DNA of 64,000 bases, taken from NCBI RefSeq assembly GCF_900110655.1, contig NZ_FOEQ01000002.1:186001-250000 (forward strand), read 5' to 3'. Within the stretch, counting starts at the first letter, position 1, and each line of letters opens with the position of its first letter. A model generated the notes under the pieces. The model saw only the letters and a list, made by a program, of their open reading frames with translations. It was not told the origin of the DNA and ran no database searches. The position numbers were made by a program, and so were the translations under genes. Shown in pieces: positions 7,274 through 16,584 of this stretch. This DNA is from Pseudomonas soli. GTDB lineage: Bacteria > Pseudomonadota > Gammaproteobacteria > Pseudomonadales > Pseudomonadaceae.

Positions 7274-9990
7274 CTGCCATCCTTGCCCAGGGCGATATCG
7301 GCATCACCGAAGGCGACCACGGCAAGCCCCAGCGCCACGCCTTCGATCAACAACTGGCGGCGCAACGCACTGATGATCTCTCCAATATGAACGGTGCCCC
7401 ATGCGCTGGCCGCCTGACGCAAGTGCTTGGCCAGATCACGGGCCACGCGGTTGGCATGGCGGCCGAGTACGCTGGTCATGGCCGCGATCACTACACTCGC
7501 TCCACAGTTGCGCAAAATTGCCGGCAAACTGCTCCCGGGCATTTCGCCCAACCCAGTCGAACACCCAATTGCGATCACCAGGGGAGCACCGCCTACATGC
7601 TGCTCGCTCATGCCGCCAAGTGAGAGTGAATCTTCCGCCCCTGTGTACAGCCAGTTTTTGTCCTTGTGCAGAATCATGAGCAACATCGAAGGTGATTCCA
7701 GTTCCAGCCTGTAAGTCCAATCCTCCCACGTTGCCACCCGCTTGACCGCAAGTGCTGTTTCAATCGTGTGGAGCCGCACGACCTCTTGTTCGACATCACC
7801 GTCCCAGAACACATCGGCCCGGTCACTGGCGGTAAAGACCACCTTCGACAGGTCATCGATCCGATGCCTTCCGGGCTGTTCAACGGGCGGTCTGTTCCAT
7901 AGGTTCGGCGCTTGTCCCGGCGTCCAGGTATGCCGCTCAATGATGCCCGATATACCCAGGAACCCCATTGGGCATAGTTGCTCACGGGCCTTTCGGATTC
8001 CACAGCCCGGCTCGGCACTTCCTCGTTTGAGGCACGTCACGCGTTGACTACACAGCGGAGCCTTTCTGGACGGTGGGATCGGCCCATCGTATAGATACTC
8101 GATCGGAAAGAATGCGTGATCTTGCGAAACCAGCTGCAAACGCCCTTCACTGCCCGGCCACTGCGGTTCGCGCTCTGTCAAAAATCGCTGAAGCAGCGCG
8201 CCGTCGTTTGCCAGGTCCATCATCAGCGGGGCCAGATCTGCCTCGGGGTTATTCACCGCACTCTGCAGCGTAAATAGCAGTTCTTTACGGGCCTCTGCGA
8301 TTTCATCATTGCCCAACGGAACGAATATCGGTTTCCCTGCCTGGGTAATGATAGAAACGCTGGGCTGGTTACCCAGACTGTCGTTGACCAGCAGGGCAAG
8401 GTCGAACGTCTTCTTTTCACGATGCAGCGGTGTGACCACATTCTCGATAAAGAAACTGATGGTTTCATTCGGCTTAGCCTGCAACCGGGCGGTTTGAAGG
8501 ATTTGCGCACCGTCGCTTACCACAAAGCGCAGGTCGACCTCGCCACATCTCCCCTCCCGGATAAAGGTAACGACTCCTGACCCATCAGTCTTTGGCAAGT
8601 ACAGCGGACGAGTCACGGGGGCTTGCCCAAACTCGAACAAGTGGATCTGCAGCCCCTTGTAATCATCTACCCACTCGATTCTGTCCTCCGGGAATGTCGG
8701 GGTGCCGGATTGCAACGGCGTCTTTACCACAATCGCAAGATCCAACTCGACCTGGCCTGTTGTCGGCCAGTAATCGACTGGGTTCTGGCCCTGTCGGGCC
8801 GATGCAGTCAGCACCCTTTCGATCGGCGGGGACGGCCTCGGCTTCACTGGACGCCGAGGCCGAGAAACGGCCTCCCTAGAGGGAGAAGGCGGCCGAGTAT
8901 CAGGCATTGGGCGCAAAACAGGAACGCGGTAATCCTCGACTGGCCGCTCTGTAATCTCCGGCGGCAACACCTTTGGCGGGGGCTCCTTGGGCGGCACGAT
9001 GGACGGCGTCTCCTTGACGAGCTCTTTCGATACGGAATCGATAACCCCAGGCGTAAGTCGATCCGGTCCTGGATCGCGGCGTACAGGGTCAGGAACCCTC
9101 CGTGCCTTGATCATTGAGTCTTCGGGAAAACCCCCACGAACATTCAAGAAGGATTGCGTGGAAGAAAGGACGTGGAACTGCAGACCACGCTCATCCGTTG
9201 CCTGCCTGACTGCCTGGACGAAGGTCATGCCTGCATAGGACCACAACCACAGCACATTATGTAGCCAATGAATGACGCCGTGGTTAGCAGCGTTAATCTG
9301 CAACACACACTGTGCACTCAGGTCATCACGCAAACGGCTGACCTGTGCGAGCACGCTACCCAGTGGATTGCCCTGAACGATGACCAGTTTTGCAGCAGCG
9401 ACCGCGCGTAAGGACTCGAGGTTGCTGACTACCAGAATGTCGACCACATCGTCACGACGCGTGGCCAGCTCCCAGGACAGTTGCTCCGACTCCCCCACCA
9501 ATAGATTCTCTAAGGGTAAATCAGGGCCAGCGGCCACATAGGATCGTGGTCGCTCCTTGTGGATCCGCGGAAAGCGAGGTTTGGCATTACGCTGCCATTC
9601 TGGAAAGACATAACCCGGCCCCACCAGCAGGGAAAGCTCGCTTAAAACCGAGGCGATGGTATCGGCTCCCCCCTCCCAATCCCATACCGATCTTGAAAGC
9701 TTGATCGCTGGCATCTCTCGCCATGACAAACTCTCAAAGGCCCGCCCAAGCGCGATGGCGCGCAGAGGATCGACCCACTGCTCTGCATCGAGCACGCTGG
9801 CATCCCCCCCCCAACTGACCGGCCCGTTGCGCCAAACAGCTTTCTCCAGGTGGACCGGTATCAGCGCTCGAGCATCCCACCACGCCCACTCACCGCGCTC
9901 CAGCAGGATACCCAATGCCGCACGTACTGCAGGCCCAAGCGAGGCGTACTCCTCACCCAACCACAGGATGTCTTTTTCCTTTCGATTCAT
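7270..9990 (-). CDS. CHAT-domain (caspase-like) protein with proline-rich linker
   Basis: A 906-residue protein with no signal peptide or membrane segment. Residues 1-270 are an uncharacterised N-terminal region; its second half (VVDILVVSNLES to FVQAVRQATDE) has an alpha/beta rhythm that could be a degenerate caspase-like unit. Residues about 290-400 are a proline- and arginine-rich linker. Residues 415-590 form a beta-rich module. From about 590 the sequence fits a CHAT domain: ARKELLFTLQSAV, then LVSQDHAFFPIEYLYDG, then the candidate dyad His775 (LMILHKDK) and Cys810 (IAIGCSTGL), ending with a helix-rich region. CHAT proteins are cysteine proteases of conflict and cell-death systems. It is the first gene of the cassette; the ATG has AAGGA upstream. 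Protease function is inferred. Confidence 0.7.
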   Translation of the reverse strand: MNRKEKDILWLGEEYASLGPAVRAALGILLERGEWAWWDARALIPVHLEKAVWRNGPVSWGGDASVLDAEQWVDPLRAIALGRAFESLSWREMPAIKLSRSVWDWEGGADTIASVLSELSLLVGPGYVFPEWQRNAKPRFPRIHKERPRSYVAAGPDLPLENLLVGESEQLSWELATRRDDVVDILVVSNLESLRAVAAAKLVIVQGNPLGSVLAQVSRLRDDLSAQCVLQINAANHGVIHWLHNVLWLWSYAGMTFVQAVRQATDERGLQFHVLSSTQSFLNVRGGFPEDSMIKARRVPDPVRRDPGPDRLTPGVIDSVSKELVKETPSIVPPKEPPPKVLPPEITERPVEDYRVPVLRPMPDTRPPSPSREAVSRPRRPVKPRPSPPIERVLTASARQGQNPVDYWPTTGQVELDLAIVVKTPLQSGTPTFPEDRIEWVDDYKGLQIHLFEFGQAPVTRPLYLPKTDGSGVVTFIREGRCGEVDLRFVVSDGAQILQTARLQAKPNETISFFIENVVTPLHREKKTFDLALLVNDSLGNQPSVSIITQAGKPIFVPLGNDEIAEARKELLFTLQSAVNNPEADLAPLMMDLANDGALLQRFLTEREPQWPGSEGRLQLVSQDHAFFPIEYLYDGPIPPSRKAPLCSQRVTCLKRGSAEPGCGIRKAREQLCPMGFLGISGIIERHTWTPGQAPNLWNRPPVEQPGRHRIDDLSKVVFTASDRADVFWDGDVEQEVVRLHTIETALAVKRVATWEDWTYRLELESPSMLLMILHKDKNWLYTGAEDSLSLGGMSEQHVGGAPLVIAIGCSTGLGEMPGSSLPAILRNCGASVVIAAMTSVLGRHANRVARDLAKHLRQAASAWGTVHIGEIISALRRQLLIEGVALGLAVVAFGDADIALGKDGR

Positions 9991-10147
9991 TCCTGGCGTC
10001 CTTCCATTCGACGCAACGCCGTGCCGTATCGAGTCGGCGTGGGTCGCAAAAGCAAAATTGGAGGGGAAGATAACGCTTAACGCTGGCCTAAAGCCATCTC
10101 TGCATCATTGATCGGACTACAGGCACCGCGCCCCAATGCAAACCAAC

Positions 10148-10169
10148 AAAAAGGGGCGCAAAGCGCCCC
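10148..10169 (-). terminator. Intrinsic terminator of the tpsBA operon
   Basis: On the minus strand a 7-bp stem GGGGCGC with loop TTT and GCGCCCC is followed directly by five T residues. It lies 28 bases after the tpsA stop codon and is a textbook Rho-independent terminator. Confidence 0.85.
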
Positions 10170-10196
10170 GGACCTCATTGGTGTGAGGGCAGATGC

Positions 10197-13100
10197 TCAG
10201 CCATCGACATGACCTTCGACCGTCACCGGCCCGACCTTCAGCTTGCCGTCATCCAGCGATACGCTGGGCAGGCCGGCTTCAGGCAGCTTGGGCAGGTCGA
10301 GGGTAGCCTTGACCTGGTAACCGAGCGGTTTCACCTCGGCCCCGACCGTGTTACCGCCCTGCTCCACGCCCTTGACCTGCAGCCCCAGCTCGCGCTGCGC
10401 CGTGATCTGCGACGTTTCCTGGACCCCGGCCTTGCGCACGAACTCGCCCTGGGCATTGAACGACGGCGTGTAGCCGAAGGCGGGCTTGGCTTCGCCCTCC
10501 TTGGCCTCGCCCGGCTTGCCGACCAGGCCGGCGCCCAGGTCGAGACGCACCGAGGTGGTGGTGTCCTGACGCTCCTGGATGCTGAGCCCGCCGTCGAGCT
10601 TGCCGCCGATGTGCTGGCCTTCGACACGGGCGCCGCTCAGTTGCGCCGCGCCCGTGCTGTTCAACGCCACCGTGTCGGCGGCGATCCGGCTGTTCTGCTG
10701 GGTGGTGCCCTGCAGATGATCCACATGCACCTTGCCGCCGAGGTCGAAATCATGGGACGCAGTGGCCTGCTGGCCGGCGTCGACCGGGGTATTGCGGCTC
10801 AGGTTGCCGCCGGCCTTCAGCTCGACGCCCCAGTTGTTGCGGCTCTGGGTGGACTGCGCCGATTCCAGCGCCAGGCCACCCTCGCCTGCGCCGACGTTGA
10901 CGCCCCTAGCTGCGACCTGCGTGCCCTGCAGATGCACCGACTGGCCAGCCAGGTCCACATTGGCGTGGCTGTTCAGCTGGCCGCCGCTCAGGGTCTGCGA
11001 GCGTTCGTTGGTCTGGCCCACATTGAAGTTGCCGCCCAGCTTGCCGCTCAGGTCGCGGCCCTGCTCGCCGGTGGCTGCCTTGCCGCCGAGGTTGAGGCCG
11101 CCGCCCAGGTGGCTGCCGCTGACGGTCCGGGTGTCGCTGGCGGCCTGCAGGTCAAGAGCGCCACCGGTCTTGAGTTCGGCCGGGCCCGCCGCGTCGATGC
11201 GCGTACCTTGCAAGGTCTGGTCGCCACCGCTGCCCAGCCGCACCGGGCCGCTGCCGCTGATGCTCGCCACCTGGGCCTTGCTGTCGGCGCTGTGTGCGCC
11301 GGCATGGTCGAGTTGCAGCCCCGCGCCCAGGTCGACCTTGTCGCCCACCGGCAAGGTACCCACGGTCAGCGAAGCGCTGCCAGCGAGGCTGCTGGTGTCG
11401 CGACGCTCATGGTTGCTGGCCTGCTGCAGGGCCAGCTTGCCGCCAGTGTTGACGGCCACCGCGCCCTGGCCACCGTCGAGGCGGCTGCCTTCGAAGCGGG
11501 CATCGCCGCCGACCTGGATGTTCAGGCCCTGATTGCCAGTGAAGGTGCCGACCACGGCAGTGGAACGGTCTTCGGCCAGGCTCTTGCTCCCCCCCGAACC
11601 ACTGGCGGTTACATTCAGGTCCTCGCCGGTCTTGGTGTAGACCCGGGCGGATACATCGGCATTCACCTGCTGCTCGCTGCGGCTGTGGGTGTTGCTGGCG
11701 GCGTCGGCCTGCAACGCGCCGGCCTTGATGTTCAGCGCGCCGCCATTGGCGTTGTACTGGGTCCCCTGGTCCTTCAGCGCACCGGCCACGTCCAGCTGGA
11801 CGCCCTGGCCGTTGAACTGGCTGACCACCGCGGTGCCGGCCTGCTCGCCCTGCTGCTGGCTGGCATGGCCCACGGCCAGGTCGACGCCCAGGTTCGGCGT
11901 GCCGAGCTTGCCCAAGGCGTCGGTCAACGTGGTATTGCCGGCAAGCACGTCCTTGACATCGCCCAGCGGCAGCTTGCCGTCGAGCGCGTCCTTCACCGAT
12001 ACCTTGCCGCCCACCACATCCTTGACCACCCCGGCGATCGGCCGGGCGATGTCCTTGTACTCGACATTGACGCCGACATCCGCCGTCCAGTTGCTCTGCT
12101 GGTGGCTGCTGCTGGTGGTGTCGCGAGCCGCGCGGTTGTCCACCTGGTTGGCGCTGACGCTGAGGGTGCCGGCGCTGTTGACCTGCGCGCCTTCACTGGC
12201 CAGGGTGTCGGCCTTGATGGTCAAGCTGCCGGCGCTGTCGATGCCGGTGGTCTTGGCAGTGCTGCTGTTCGAGGTGTCCTGCTGGGTGCCATGGGCGAAT
12301 TCGACCCCGGCGCCGGCACGGTCGAGGCCGGCGGTGAGGTAGACGCCACCCCCGGTGTGGCTGCTGTCGCGGGACTCGCTGCGGCTGTCCTGCTCGGCCA
12401 GCAACGACACCTGCTTGCCGGTCAGGGTGGTATCGCCTGCGGTGGACTTCACCGCTGCGCCCTTGACGGTCAGGTCAGCGCCGGCGGTCAGCTGAACCTC
12501 GCTGCCGCTGAGGCTGGAACCCTGCTGGCTGACCTGGCTGCCAGTGGCGCTCTGGCGATCGCTCGCATAGCCGACGCCAGCGCGATACTGCCCCGAGCCC
12601 GACGCGGTCTCCTTGGCCGAGGCCACGAAACCACGGCTGCTGCTGGCGCTGCCATGCTCGCGGGTGTCCTGGGCCGAGGCGACTTTCAGGTCGCCCGCCG
12701 CGTCAGCGTTCAACGCGCCGGTGGCCTTGACCGTGGAGCCGACCACCTCGATGCTTTCGGCGCTGTTCAGGCCGACACTGCCACCGGCCACCAGCTCGCT
12801 GCGCACGGCGGTGCTTTCCCGGCTGTTCTGCTTGGCTTCGTTGTGGCTGACGCCGAAGAACTTGCTCTGCTGGTTCTGACTGTCGCGCTGGTCGGTGCGC
12901 GAGGCGTTGCTGATCTGCACCTGCTTGCCGGCGATGCGGATGTCCTGGCCGCTGGTCAGCTGGGCACCTTCAGCCAGCACCGAAGCCTTGGCCCGCAGTT
13001 CGATATCGCCGCCCTTGAGCTGGCTGGTGACGCTGCGCTGGGTTTCGCTGCGGTTGTCCCAGTCGGCCTTCCAGAAGCCCTTGGTGTGCTTGCCCTGGTC

Positions 13101-14417
13101 GCTGTTGACCTGGCGTTCGGTGGCGGCGGTCAGGCGCAGGTCGCCACCGCTGTTCAGACTCAGTTGGCCGGGCGCCTCGATGCTGGTGGCATTGACGGTG
13201 AGATCCTGGCCGGCGTTCGCCCGTACATCACGTTGGGCCACGACCTGCACCCCATGCTCGCGGGTATCACTGTCGGTCTGGGTGCGTTGGTAGGTTTCCC
13301 AATCGATGCCCAACGCGCCGCTGCGCCAGTTCTCGCGTTTTTCCTGAAGCTTGCGGCTTTGCACGGTGCTCAGGGTGAGGTTGCGCCCTGCGTCGAGCTT
13401 GACGTCGCGCCCGGCCACGTCGGCGGCTGCCAGGGTCAGGTCCTGGGCACCACGCAGTTGCACATTGCCCTGGCTGCTGCGCACGCCCGCGCGGGTCGCT
13501 TGCAGCGAGTCGGCCACGGCGGCGCCGCTGATGTTCAGGTCACCCGCCGAGTCGATGCGCACGCCGTCGCGGCCTTCGATCTGCTCCGGCCCGACCCGCA
13601 CCCCGGCACCCTGCGCGGTGCTGACGATATTGATGCGCCCGGCCTGCATCGCGCCGAACAGGCTGGCGTCGATACGCTGCTCGCCGCTGGCCGCGCCCCC
13701 GTCAAGCACCTTGACCTGGCCGCTAGTGTAATCCACCTGGTTGCGGCCCACGGTGAGGTTGAGCTGGTCCCGGGCATCCAGGCGGCCCTGGCTGTCGATG
13801 CGCGGGGCGATCAGGTTGACCGAACCGCCGTCGTTGCGCAGGCCAGCGCCCTGCACCTGCAACCGGCCGTTGGCGTCCTGGGTGCCCAGGGCCTTGAGCC
13901 GGCCCGCTTCCAGCTCGGGCCGGCCCACCACCAGGCTGGCGTTGGGCGCGTTGATGAAGCTGGCGCCGTTGACCGAGATGCCGTTGGGGTTGGCCAGCAC
14001 GTAGTCGGCGGCACGGCCGAAGATTTCCTGGGCGCCATTGATGGCGGAGGCATTGCGGCTGACCACTTCATTGAGGATCACGCTCGCCGCCTGGCCCTGG
14101 AACTGCGGGTTGGCCGCCAGCTCGCCGGCCAGCTGCGAGTGCCCGGCCTGCAGGGCGTTGTTCAGTACCAGGCCCTGGCGGTCAACGTTGTAGTCGAGGA
14201 ACTGGTTATGCGACAGGCCCGCGCCGTTGGGGGCGACGATATTGACGATGGGCACGCCGCCCTGGGTCTGCAGTTGCGCCGTGCCCCCGGGCCCGGGGGC
14301 GACCACCACGCCGCCGGCCAGCGCCTGGGGCAGGCTGGTGGCCAGCAGCAGGCTGGCGATCGCCCAGCGCAGCTTGCCTTGCGGGGACAAATTGAAGGTA
14401 AAGGGGGTCTTGGGCAT
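10197..14417 (-). CDS. Two-partner secretion exoprotein TpsA (filamentous haemagglutinin-like)
   Basis: A 1406-residue secreted beta-helical exoprotein. It has a signal peptide (residues 1-34, cleavage after ALA), then a TPS/haemagglutination-activity domain to about residue 280 with DYNVDRQGLVLNN and the conserved ANPNGI motif needed for recognition by TpsB. After this come degenerate haemagglutinin repeats rich in Gly, Ser, Gln and Asp. The C-terminus (GLPSVSLDDGKLKVGP) lacks a VENN motif, a toxin domain and cysteines. It is short for an FhaB/CdiA protein, and no immunity gene follows, so contact-dependent inhibition is unlikely; adhesion or biofilm roles are more probable. It starts 38 bases after tpsB. 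ATG 14417 has GGAG 8 bases upstream. Confidence 0.92.
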   Translation of the reverse strand: MPKTPFTFNLSPQGKLRWAIASLLLATSLPQALAGGVVVAPGPGGTAQLQTQGGVPIVNIVAPNGAGLSHNQFLDYNVDRQGLVLNNALQAGHSQLAGELAANPQFQGQAASVILNEVVSRNASAINGAQEIFGRAADYVLANPNGISVNGASFINAPNASLVVGRPELEAGRLKALGTQDANGRLQVQGAGLRNDGGSVNLIAPRIDSQGRLDARDQLNLTVGRNQVDYTSGQVKVLDGGAASGEQRIDASLFGAMQAGRINIVSTAQGAGVRVGPEQIEGRDGVRIDSAGDLNISGAAVADSLQATRAGVRSSQGNVQLRGAQDLTLAAADVAGRDVKLDAGRNLTLSTVQSRKLQEKRENWRSGALGIDWETYQRTQTDSDTREHGVQVVAQRDVRANAGQDLTVNATSIEAPGQLSLNSGGDLRLTAATERQVNSDQGKHTKGFWKADWDNRSETQRSVTSQLKGGDIELRAKASVLAEGAQLTSGQDIRIAGKQVQISNASRTDQRDSQNQQSKFFGVSHNEAKQNSRESTAVRSELVAGGSVGLNSAESIEVVGSTVKATGALNADAAGDLKVASAQDTREHGSASSSRGFVASAKETASGSGQYRAGVGYASDRQSATGSQVSQQGSSLSGSEVQLTAGADLTVKGAAVKSTAGDTTLTGKQVSLLAEQDSRSESRDSSHTGGGVYLTAGLDRAGAGVEFAHGTQQDTSNSSTAKTTGIDSAGSLTIKADTLASEGAQVNSAGTLSVSANQVDNRAARDTTSSSHQQSNWTADVGVNVEYKDIARPIAGVVKDVVGGKVSVKDALDGKLPLGDVKDVLAGNTTLTDALGKLGTPNLGVDLAVGHASQQQGEQAGTAVVSQFNGQGVQLDVAGALKDQGTQYNANGGALNIKAGALQADAASNTHSRSEQQVNADVSARVYTKTGEDLNVTASGSGGSKSLAEDRSTAVVGTFTGNQGLNIQVGGDARFEGSRLDGGQGAVAVNTGGKLALQQASNHERRDTSSLAGSASLTVGTLPVGDKVDLGAGLQLDHAGAHSADSKAQVASISGSGPVRLGSGGDQTLQGTRIDAAGPAELKTGGALDLQAASDTRTVSGSHLGGGLNLGGKAATGEQGRDLSGKLGGNFNVGQTNERSQTLSGGQLNSHANVDLAGQSVHLQGTQVAARGVNVGAGEGGLALESAQSTQSRNNWGVELKAGGNLSRNTPVDAGQQATASHDFDLGGKVHVDHLQGTTQQNSRIAADTVALNSTGAAQLSGARVEGQHIGGKLDGGLSIQERQDTTTSVRLDLGAGLVGKPGEAKEGEAKPAFGYTPSFNAQGEFVRKAGVQETSQITAQRELGLQVKGVEQGGNTVGAEVKPLGYQVKATLDLPKLPEAGLPSVSLDDGKLKVGPVTVEGHVDG

Positions 14418-14455
14418 AGGTCACTCTCCATGTAGGTACTGCTGAATCGGTGCGC

Positions 14456-16165
14456 TCAAATCTGCACGGCGGCCCGCAACAGCCAGACTTCGGGCTCGCG
14501 CTGGTAACCGCGGGGAGTGTTGAGGCTGCGCTGGTAGTCGATGTCCAGCTGCAGCGCCTTCCAGCCCAGGTTCACGCCCAGGCTCGCGCCGCTCAGGCGC
14601 TGGCTGGCGGCGCCGTAGTCGGCCTTGATCCAGCCGTGGTCCAGGCCCAGCCGTGGCGTGACGCTCAACGGCCCCTGCGCCCGCAACGGCAGGCGCAGGG
14701 TGTTGCGCCATACCGCCCCACTGGCGCCGGACAGGCTGCTGATGCGGTAGCCGCGCACGGCCGAATCGTCGGTGCCGAGCAACTGCTCGATGGCCGGCAG
14801 CGGGTCGGGGCTGTACTGCAGGTTGAGCTGGCTCTGCCACTGCCAGGCCTGACCCAGCAGCTGGCCATTGCGCCACTGGCTGAGCCCGGCGCGGTACTTG
14901 TGGAACTGCGCCCTGGGCAGGTCGGGCACCGGGCGATCGGCGTCATCGTCGGCCCCGAACCAGTGCAGCCCCTGGGCGTAGTTGAGGTCCAGGTTCCACA
15001 CCGCGCGGTCGAGCCAGAACAGGTTGAGCCCGGCCTCGGCCACGGTCAGTGTCGGGCTCTGCACGTCCAGGCGCACCTTGGCGAACTCGCTGTCGACATC
15101 CTTGTGCGCCAGTTGCAGGCTGGCGCTCAGTTGATGGCGCTGGTCGCGCCACAGCACGCGCTCGCCGCGCAGGCTGAGCTGGTCGGTGATGCCGCGGCTA
15201 TGCAGGGTCAGCCTGCTGAGCTTGACCGGCGAGCGGTACTCGGCATGGCTGGCGAACAGGCTGAAGGTCCAGTATCCATAGGGGATCGCGTAGTACAGGC
15301 TGGCGTTGCGGCTGTAACGGTCGCCCTGGTTGAGGGTATCGCTGGCCGACAGGCTGAGCAGGTCGTTGAGTGCCAGCGGGTTGTCCAGGCCCAGGCTGAG
15401 CACGCGACGGTCGCGCCCGGTGCTGGCGCTGCCGAGGTTGTCCAGGCCCAGGCCCACGGCCACCCGTGGCTGGCCGGCGCTGCGCGGGCGCAGGATGATC
15501 CGCGAGGCGCCCGGCTGGCTGCCGGGGGCGATGTCGGCGGTCAGGTCGACCGAGCGCAGGCGGTTGAGCTGGTCCAGGCCCTGCTCCAGGTCACGCAGGT
15601 TCAGCGGCTCGCCGAGCATGCCGGGGAAGGCCCCGGCCAGGGACACCGGCAGGCGCTGGTCGGCCAGTTCGATGGCCTCCAGGTAGCCTTCGTCCACCAG
15701 GATGTCCAGCGACTGCCCGGCCGCCGGGGCGCTGGTCAGATACGGTCGGCTGGCGATATAGCCCTTTTCCAGATAGAGCGCGGTGATACTCGCCAGCAGC
15801 TGGTTGATCTGCCCCACGCCCATGCACGCCGCCACCAGCGGGTCGATGCGCGCATCGAGGGCGGCACGGTCGATCAGGGTGACGCCGCCCACCCGCACTC
15901 CGGCCAGCGGCCAGCAGTGCGTGTCCGGGGCCGCGGCCTGGGGGACCTGCGCGGAAGTATCGGGCCCTGTGAACGCACCGCGCTGCAATTGGCGGCGGCG
16001 TTGTTCCAGTTGCAGTTGCTGCAGGTCCTGTTGTTGCTGTTGCTGTTGGCGCAACACTTCCTGGCCGGGCACGAACGTCTCGGCACGCACGTTGCCCAGG
16101 GACAGGCAAGCCAGTACGACACACAGCGATACGCGACGGCAATCAATAGCAGACAGGTACGACAT
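14456..16165 (-). CDS. Two-partner secretion outer-membrane transporter TpsB (ShlB/FhaC/HecB family)
   Basis: A 569-residue Omp85-superfamily exporter that recognises the TPS domain of TpsA and moves it across the outer membrane. A signal peptide covers about residues 1-28 (cleavage after VRA). A glutamine-rich helix-1-like linker follows (seven Q in a row, about 39-45), then POTRA domains (about 75-230) and a 16-stranded barrel with the L6 motif VRGYRISSLSGASG in the C-terminal third. The last residue region AVQI fits a barrel end. ATG 16165 is preferred over an upstream in-frame GTG at 16192 because the signal peptide then has normal length; its ribosome binding site is weak. First gene of the tpsBA operon. 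Confidence 0.93.
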   Translation of the reverse strand: MSYLSAIDCRRVSLCVVLACLSLGNVRAETFVPGQEVLRQQQQQQQDLQQLQLEQRRRQLQRGAFTGPDTSAQVPQAAAPDTHCWPLAGVRVGGVTLIDRAALDARIDPLVAACMGVGQINQLLASITALYLEKGYIASRPYLTSAPAAGQSLDILVDEGYLEAIELADQRLPVSLAGAFPGMLGEPLNLRDLEQGLDQLNRLRSVDLTADIAPGSQPGASRIILRPRSAGQPRVAVGLGLDNLGSASTGRDRRVLSLGLDNPLALNDLLSLSASDTLNQGDRYSRNASLYYAIPYGYWTFSLFASHAEYRSPVKLSRLTLHSRGITDQLSLRGERVLWRDQRHQLSASLQLAHKDVDSEFAKVRLDVQSPTLTVAEAGLNLFWLDRAVWNLDLNYAQGLHWFGADDDADRPVPDLPRAQFHKYRAGLSQWRNGQLLGQAWQWQSQLNLQYSPDPLPAIEQLLGTDDSAVRGYRISSLSGASGAVWRNTLRLPLRAQGPLSVTPRLGLDHGWIKADYGAASQRLSGASLGVNLGWKALQLDIDYQRSLNTPRGYQREPEVWLLRAAVQI

Positions 16166-16584
16166 ACAACACCCATTCGCAGGCAAAGGCACAGCGAGAA
16201 TCGCAGCACTTGGAACTTCCCGGCACGGTTACCGAGAGTTATCGGCACACGTGCAATAACTTTAGAAAGTTGAGCGTTATTCACTGGAACGCTCACGGAA
16301 AAGTTAATGACTGGCAATTACCACCCGAAGCCTCGCATGACCACCTGGTCACCCGACACCCCGTATTGCAGAGGCTAGAGGGACTGACGCGCTAGATTGT
16401 CCAACAATCAAACTTGCCGACTGTTTGAGCCAACGGTACTTCTAGACACGAGCGGGAGACACCGGACTTTAGTCGTACGCGGCCTGCTGGTTCAACTTCC
16501 CGGTTTGCGGGCAGAAGGAAAACCTGGCGAACATCGATTAAAAACCAAACATCGCGTCACTGATCAAGTGTTCTGTGCCCCGGG
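16166..16584. other. Intergenic region upstream of tpsBA
   Basis: A 419-bp stretch, more AT-rich than its surroundings, upstream of tpsB and downstream of the unknown gene that ends at 16585. Both neighbours are on the minus strand, so this region should hold the tpsBA promoter. Apart from the dyad at 16271-16295, no clear element or small gene was found; short open frames here have no credible start or codon pattern. Confidence 0.5.
16271..16295. promoter_or_regulatory. 8-bp inverted repeat upstream of tpsB
   Basis: TGAGCGTT at 16271-16278 and AACGCTCA at 16288-16295 form a perfect dyad with a 9-base spacer, 105 bases before the tpsB start. The form fits a dimeric regulator's operator; a hairpin is possible, but there is no T-run. 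Confidence 0.35.

Noticed and set aside
10197..10800. A contact-dependent inhibition toxin domain at the end of TpsA
   Set aside because: No VENN motif, toxin fold or downstream immunity gene; a terminator follows directly.
10209..14435. A 1408-codon open frame opposite tpsA
   Set aside because: It mirrors the whole tpsA gene; tpsA has a signal peptide, TPS motifs, ribosome binding site and terminator, while the opposite frame is a composition effect of regular GC-rich codons and shows no domain.
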